NCBI RefSeq assembly: GCF_003265705.1
Contig: NW_020312785.1
Span: 130,451,211 to 130,515,210 of the forward strand
DNA from: Callorhinus ursinus
Lineage: Eukaryota > Chordata > Mammalia > Carnivora > Otariidae
Direction of reading: 5' to 3'
DNA length: 64,000 bases
The notes under the pieces are model-generated. The model saw nothing but the letters and a program-made list of their open reading frames with translations, was not told the DNA's origin and made no database searches. Each line of letters starts with the position of its first letter. Position 1 is the first letter of the stretch. Shown piece after piece: positions 58,440 through 64,000 of this stretch. The position numbers were made by a program, and so were the translations under genes.

Positions 58440-58515
58440 CCAAGTTTATAAAAGAGAAAACTGAGGCTCAGAGAGGTGACTCAAGGTCACAGAGCTGCTA
58501 GAGCCGGGACTAATG
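58440..58515 (-). mobile_element. MIR SINE fragment
   Basis: 'agaaaactgaggctcagaga' and 'actcaaggtcacagagctgc' give the antisense MIR core. Confidence 0.9.
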
Positions 58516-59475
58516 CTCAGTTATCCTTACTTCTCATCCAGTGGTCTCTGTGCTGCCCCAACCTGGGTATCTACTTATCTCAGGCAGTGTGACTTCCTAC
58601 CTTCACACACACACCTTGCTCCTCTGGTGGGATGGCTCCTGGCCTCTGCACTTGAACTTCCAACTGATGCAGGCCGCGAATCTTATCAGTTTCCCTTGCA
58701 GTCGGCCTGTCATGAAGCAGCCCATTCATTCACCTGCAAGTGTGTACTCAGCGCCTAGTATGTATTCAAGCACTGTGACCCTGTTAGGAGAGAACCAAAT
58801 ACTTCCAGAGTGCCATGCGGACAAGTGCAAAAACGATTCTCTATATTGAAATTAATAAAAAGGATGGTCTCTGGGTTAAAAAAAAAAATACGTATCCATA
58901 CATCATCTTGTGGCAAAGAGTAAGGAAATCTCAAGGTAACTTCTCATTTTCTGACTGCTTTGATGAGAAAAAAAGGAAGAGAATGTCCAAGCAGAAAGTT
59001 GAGAATAAGTACCCAACAGCTCTGAGTTGTTTTTGTGCCTGAGCCGTTTTGTCTTTCCAATTTGAAGTAACACTACTATGTTGTTTAGGGTCTACTAGAA
59101 CATATCGCACCTTTTGGTGCCAAAACTGAGGTCTACAGGGACGTTGGTCCCTTTGTTATTTTTCTATCACACGTGCTGATAAACTGCCCTCCCCCACTTC
59201 CAGGCCTGAACTCTGTTTTATCAGTATCTTCAGATAAAGCATATGCTCACTCTTTTTTTTCAGAAATGCTATTTTCTGGACAATCGTATTGGGTCTCATA
59301 CCACAACTTCAAGGCTTCCAGAAGTCCTGTTAAGCTTATCAAAGAGCTGTATTCCTGAATGGTTTTGCAATGCAGGCTCCTACATACTTACCCTGCCAGC
59401 TACATGAAGAGTTTTAGGCTGATACAAAGAGAGTCAAATGTGATCCTTGAAATGGTGAAAAAATAATTTGGAGTC
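58516..59475. other. Intron without gene
   Basis: Unique-looking, with a weak antisense L2-like stretch around 58720-58800. Confidence 0.4.
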
Positions 59476-59489
59476 AAAAATAGAAGCAA

Positions 59490-59681
59490 GGGGCACCTGC
59501 ATAGCTCAGTCGTTAAGCATCTGCCTTCGGCTCAGGTCATGATCCCGGGGTCCTGGGATCGAGCCCCGCATCGGGCTCCCTGCTCAGCGAGAAACCTGCT
59601 TCTCCCTCTCCCACTCCCCCTGCTTGTGTTCCCTCTCTCGCTGTGTCTCTCTCTGTCAAATAAATAAATAAAATCTTTAAA
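59490..59681 (+). mobile_element. CAN-SINE, young, sense, 14-bp perfect duplication
   Basis: 'ggggcacctgcatagctcag', 'gggatcgagccccgcatcgg', 'tccctctctcgctgtgtctc' and 'aaataaataaataaaatctt'. AAAAATAGAAGCAA is identical at 59476-59489 and 59682-59695, indicating a recent insertion. Confidence 0.98.
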
Positions 59682-59695
59682 AAAAATAGAAGCAA

Positions 59696-60189
59696 ATCTA
59701 CATAGCATGGCACACATACCTCATTTTAAAAAAACTGTGTTGCTATGTTCAGAGTAAGACATTTGAGAAAAATGTGCTGATTTGAATGCATTTTTTTCTA
59801 TAGAGAATTATCAAATAGGCATATATGTAGGATTAGCTTAAAGAATGCATCAGTATCATCTTACATAACAACAACAACAAAAAATCCACTGCTTAACGTG
59901 TTTTGCAAAACCCTCATGTGCAACCGTTAATTGAATATTGTCATTGCACTGCCTTTGGACTTTTCACTGTAACTTCAGCTCAACCAGTCAGTCTGACAGT
60001 TGTATTGCCCTCACTGCATGATTCAACAGACACCAACTAAGAGACAATTTTCTTCTGTTTAAAAAACAGAACAGTTTTTTTTTCTGTATACGAGAATTCA
60101 TCTTGCAACAGCTTAGCTGTTATAGTTTTAACCAATATACTTAACAGTCATCAGAAGTCTTTTGATTAGTATTGTGATTCATTTGGAGA
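59696..60189. other. No gene or clear repeat seen
   Basis: AT-rich intron with a short (CAA)n at 59867-59880. Confidence 0.45.
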
Positions 60190-60405
60190 AAGCAGTGTGT
60201 AAGAGAAAGAGAAAAAACTGATCTTGAGGTTACAAGCTCCTCGTTCGTTCAAAAGCTAACTCAACCACTTAGACCTTCTGTGATATTGGACAGTCATCTA
60301 TTAAGTAGGGTTAGTCATTCATGCTCTTGACTGTCTAATGGGGTCGCTGATGCAGGTCAAGTGAGATGAGTATATAGCACCTGCAAGAGTGTAAAGCAAT
60401 AGATA
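60190..60405 (+). mobile_element. MIR SINE
   Basis: 'actcaaccacttagaccttc', 'gtgatattggacagtcatct' and 'gagtatatagcacctgcaag' in sense MIR order. Confidence 0.65.
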
Positions 60406-61254
60406 ATAAGACATTGTTGTCCTTTAGGTTTTGTTTTTCTTCACACGCACACAAACACACAAACAGTCAACAGCTTTGCAAATTTACTTTTTTCAGTTGT
60501 AATTTATGGTCTACTTGCAAGAAATTTTTTACACTGTCTTATGATACGAGACACCAATATAATAGAATCGATCAGAAAATGATATATGAACAGCAACCAG
60601 GTAATAATGGCAAGAAAAATTATCTTCATAGCAGTCAGGACAAAAGGAAAAACACACTTCTTGCATGCTTCTCCCAGTCTGGTTGTGGGAACTTTTTTGT
60701 CCTTACACTGTCTCTTATTTAAGAAATAGTCTTCATAGTTCGTTACTTAATACTTTTTTAGGAAACAAGGATCTTTCTTTATTAAGGTACCTCCTTAGAT
60801 AAAATGTTACCGCATCTCCAGTTGATTCTTTGTGAATTGGTCTTGCTCAAACCTCTTTTAGAACATTGTTAAATAAAAACCACCTTTCTAGTGCTATGTC
60901 CATATTTTGAATGAGTGGAAAATGTCCTAGAAGAATTTAAGTCCTGTGCTTTCATGACATTTCTGTATCACATGATGGGCACACGTGTGCCTGACGTGTC
61001 TGTATTCGTATACTCCGGAAATGATCCTAGCCCTGAGTTGTATTAATAACTGTTATATATAAATAACTGTATCTTTAATTTTTGTTCTGGATTCTGTCAG
61101 TGGTATCTGGACCTTAGAGGTGACACTAAGAAATGGAAAAATAATCCAGATTATTGCCAAATTCAAATGTACACTCAGGTTCAAGCTGAGGCAAAATGTT
61201 CACCCTATAGACTCATGAAGTCTTAGAGGGTGCATCCTTCATGGGACAGAGCCA
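60406..61254. other. No gene or clear repeat seen
   Basis: Unique-looking, AT-rich intron. Confidence 0.45.
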
Positions 61255-61410
61255 CACAGACAGGAGTTTGTTTCCAAGCTTTGGCGTTTATTGCATAGCT
61301 GTGGGAAAGTCACAGGGTATATCCATTCCTGAGTCTTCCCATCTGCAGAAGGGGATGGCCAACTCCAACTTGCAGAGTTGCTCTCCCACAGGTACAGTAG
61401 CTGCCATAGA
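61255..61410 (+). mobile_element. MIR SINE relic
   Basis: 'gctgtgggaaagtcacaggg' and 'gtcttcccatctgcagaagg' in sense MIR order. Confidence 0.55.
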
Positions 61411-62044
61411 GACAGAAATCAACACATATCTGTTCTTACGCTTCTACTCTCACTTACCTACAACTCTAAAAATCCCCATTTCCAGAATCCACAACTACTT
61501 CTCATAACTCATTGGACAAAAATCTCTCCCCTGAAACTCAAGTGTAACCTGACCTGAGCTGATGTAAGGATCTTCATAGTCTTTCAACTGTTGGGAGAAA
61601 TGTGTTTGGTTATGGAGTGCTGCCCCAGACTCTGTTGGGGATCATACATAACAAATGGCATATGCTCTAAATTACCTTTCTAAACTCTAAAAAAATTATG
61701 AATTCACAAATACATCCAGCCCCAGTGGTTTCAAGTAAGAATGAATGACCTATTTTATCCCCAGGGTTGCAAATGTCCCTAATGTCTAGCTTGTCAGAAC
61801 ATGCACTGAAAGTAGAAATCTCTTCTGCATCCGTCATGCACAATAACCATCCCCCGCCCCCAGCCCTAGTCATTGTTGTGCTCTTTTCATTGGGGGGAGG
61901 TTGGTACTTTGGTAGCAGGCGCCCTGATCTGGTTCCCTGATCCAGTAGTTAAAAAGTTCTTCCTTACGCTGAGCTGAACTCTGCCTCCCAGTAAATTCTC
62001 CTACTCACCCCTATTCTACAGAGCTGAGAAAAGAGAGGATAAGT
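61411..62044. other. No gene or clear repeat seen
   Basis: Unique-looking intron. Confidence 0.45.
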
Positions 62045-62290
62045 CAGCTCCCTCTTTCAGGTAGCTGCCCTTCAAATATTTGAAAAGAGTTCTACTCGTC
62101 CTCAGTCAAGTCTTGTTTTCTTACAGACAAACAGTCCCACTCCCTGTTGCCAGTCTTTATTCAACCCATTTCCAGGCCTTTTCTAATTGTTCTTTGTCAG
62201 TTTTCTATTCTTTTGGCATTGAGCATGTGTTATCCAGAATTAAAGATATACTATGATCTCTGTCTTAAAAACCCTGTTTCCAACCTTTGA
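62045..62290 (+). mobile_element. Ancient CR1/L3 LINE relic
   Basis: 'cccttcaaatatttgaaaag', 'cagtcttta..caacccattt' and 'gagcatgtgttatccagaat' resemble the L3/CR1 3' region, a pre-eutherian LINE. Confidence 0.45.
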
Positions 62291-62394
62291 TGATCAGCAT
62301 TCTCTTTTCTGGCCCCAGACAGTATCTTTCTGATGGCTGATGTGCGGTGGATGATTCCGGCCAGTTCAAGTTCTGAATTATCCCCTCCCTTCAT

Positions 62395-62575
62395 TAGACC
62401 TTAGGCAAATCATAGAAACTCTCAGACCCTCACTCCCCTTACCTGCACAGTAGGGATAATTGAGCTTTGCGATGTTGCTCTCAGGATTAAGAGTACCACG
62501 TGAAAAGTGTCTAGTACCTTGCCTGACACAAAGTAGACTCATAATTCATGGTAATGATTATTATTAGAAGTTTAA
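62395..62575 (+). mobile_element. MIR SINE
   Basis: 'ccttaggcaaatcatagaaa', 'ccttacctgcacagtaggga' and 'ctagtaccttgcctgacaca' in sense MIR order. Confidence 0.8.
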
Positions 62576-62939
62576 TAAATAAACTTCCTCTTCCTCTTCA
62601 TCATCATGTGTTTATTGCTTTCTTAGGCTGATCCCAGCATGCACACTCCTGAGACATTGGTGGGTTTATTCTTAGGTCTAACCAGTATGAAGGTAATCTG
62701 TCTTTGTGAAGATACAATTTGTATAATAAACAGCCCCTGTCAGTCTTAAAGCCAAGACACCCTGTTTCTCCTCTTCATCCCCCATCTCTTTCGAAGCACA
62801 TGCAGCGTCCACGACAACTTGATCAACAACAGTACTCAAACTTGTGTCTTTCAGGCACCTATTTAGAGATCTACAGTGAAATTTTGTTTTTTTCCAGCCT
62901 AGAAACCAAGTGGATTCCAGGGTATCTTATTTCACAACT

Positions 62940-63330
62940 TGAGACTGTGTATCCTGTGTAAGTGTTTGCAAGTGTACAGAGCAGAGCCATAAATTATATT
63001 TTGATCAGTGCCAAAAACTTGGTGCCAAAGCACATCTTGACATTACTATTAGAGTATGTTGTATCCTGTAATTAAGCAGAATCGGCTTGTAGATGAGTTC
63101 TTCTGAAGACGGAGCCCTCCTTTAAGGAGAGTATAATCAGAATGAGCTATTGCTCTCATTAAGTTACTTGGCAATACATCACCAGTGTGGCCTGTCATTC
63201 TAATGATGCATTAGTGTAATTCATCAACAGGGTGAATCCCACTAATAAGGTGTTACTCCAGAGGCAGGGCTAGCCAGTGCAGAAAGCATCCAGGGGCAGC
63301 TGTACAATGGCTGCAGCCCAAGGCCCAAGA
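62940..63330. promoter_or_regulatory. Candidate conserved non-coding element
   Basis: Repeat-free block with TGTAATTAAG (from 63069), CTCATTAAG (63156), TAATGATGCATTAG (63202) and GTAATTCATC (63216). The density and spacing of homeodomain- and POU-like sites resemble deeply conserved enhancers. Inference from pattern only. Confidence 0.3.
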
Positions 63331-63639
63331 GGCTCTATGTAATGGATTTACCCCCTACCCTTCTTCTTATTCTGTGAAGTTTAGCTATTTTTTAAGCTAT
63401 CCAAATTAATGCCCATCTGTCCCCAGACTGTTCTAATTTTTCCTCTCTGACTAATCCCAGGATCCTTTATTGGCCTGGGGTATCCAACTTGAATTCCTTT
63501 GGGCATATGATAGAGCCACTTTGTTCTCTTCCTAAAGAATTATACTTAGAGAAAATTCAATTTTATAGCTGACTTTGTCAGAGCACTTCTGGATTTCTAT
63601 GATTTTTACTCTGTATTATTCTAAAGTGGGTAAGATTTT

Positions 63640-64000
63640 TTTAAAAAGACACTCATACAATCATAGAACACCAATAAAAAGGTAGGCGACAATGATACTA
63701 AAAATCAAGGCTTTGCAACTAGTAGATAAATAAGTCCTAGATATCTAATACACAGTACAGGGCTTACAGACAACAAAACTGTATTATAAACATTAAACTT
63801 GCTAAGGGACTAGAACTTAATTGTTCCTACCACTAGAAGAAATAATAATTATATGATGTGATAGAGATGTTAGCTAATGCCACAATGGCAGTCATATTGC
63901 AGTATAAATCTGTCAAATCAATATGTCATACGCCTTAAATTTACATAATATTGTATGTTAATTATATCTAAAAAAAGATTATGGAAAAAACAGAAATCAA
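63640..64000 (+). mobile_element. LINE-1 3' end, sense, running off the window
   Basis: 'atgatgtgatagagatgtta', 'gtcaaatcaatatgtcatac' and 'atattgtatgttaattatat' form an L1 3' UTR terminus, followed by an A-rich tail. Confidence 0.85.

Noticed and set aside
59520..59560. AGGTCA in each CAN-SINE head as a receptor site
   Set aside because: A single half-site carried by the SINE consensus; no correctly spaced partner seen.

Overview
The window is mammalian nuclear DNA, almost entirely intronic and intergenic, with one protein-coding exon that I can support. tRNA-Lys-derived CAN-SINEs (about ten copies), mammalian L1, L2, MIR, MaLR LTRs and hAT-Charlie MITEs identify a carnivore. The younger SINE copies carry the 'CGGGAAGCCTGCTTCTCC' tail block and end in TCAAATAAATAAATAAAATC. 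They do not have the dog SINEC_Cf or cat SINEC_Fc body, so I read the host as an arctoid caniform. I lean towards a pinniped, but this rests on remembered consensus sequences and was not searched.

The exon is at 21193-21647 on the + strand. It encodes the 59-residue isoform-specific A region of retinoic acid receptor beta 1 (RARB, promoter-P1 isoform), with a strong splice acceptor upstream and a consensus gtaagt donor at phase 1. Its 277-nt leader segment holds three short upstream ORFs. Everything to the left is read as upstream intron or flank, and everything to the right (at least 42 kb) as the intron separating this exon from the rest of RARB. The RAR-beta-2 first exon with its promoter and the shared DNA-binding-domain exons are not in the window.

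Layout: 1-9 kb is mostly unique sequence with L2/MIR relics and a head-to-head pair of MLT1 LTRs. 9-17.5 kb is dense in old L1, including an L1M apparently split by an LTR. 18.3 kb holds a 195-bp (TTTC)n tract. 21.2-21.65 kb is the RARB exon. 22-46 kb is intron with SINEs, MITEs, an L1 3' end, a MaLR LTR and two adjacent old L1 fragments. 46.9-54 kb is rich in minus-strand L1 3' ends, including one nested in a SINE. 54-64 kb is mostly unique sequence with MIRs, two young SINEs, an ancient CR1/L3 fragment, a candidate conserved element near 63 kb and an L1 3' end at the right edge.

I found no novel multi-gene system; this is an ordinary vertebrate gene-body window. The observations most worth a second look are the uORF-bearing RAR-beta-1 leader, a perfect DR2 retinoic-acid-type motif about 33 kb downstream in the same gene, a GTTCA half-site cluster near 40.85 kb, candidate homeodomain-rich conserved elements, and recurrent microsatellite birth at matching positions in separate L1 copies.
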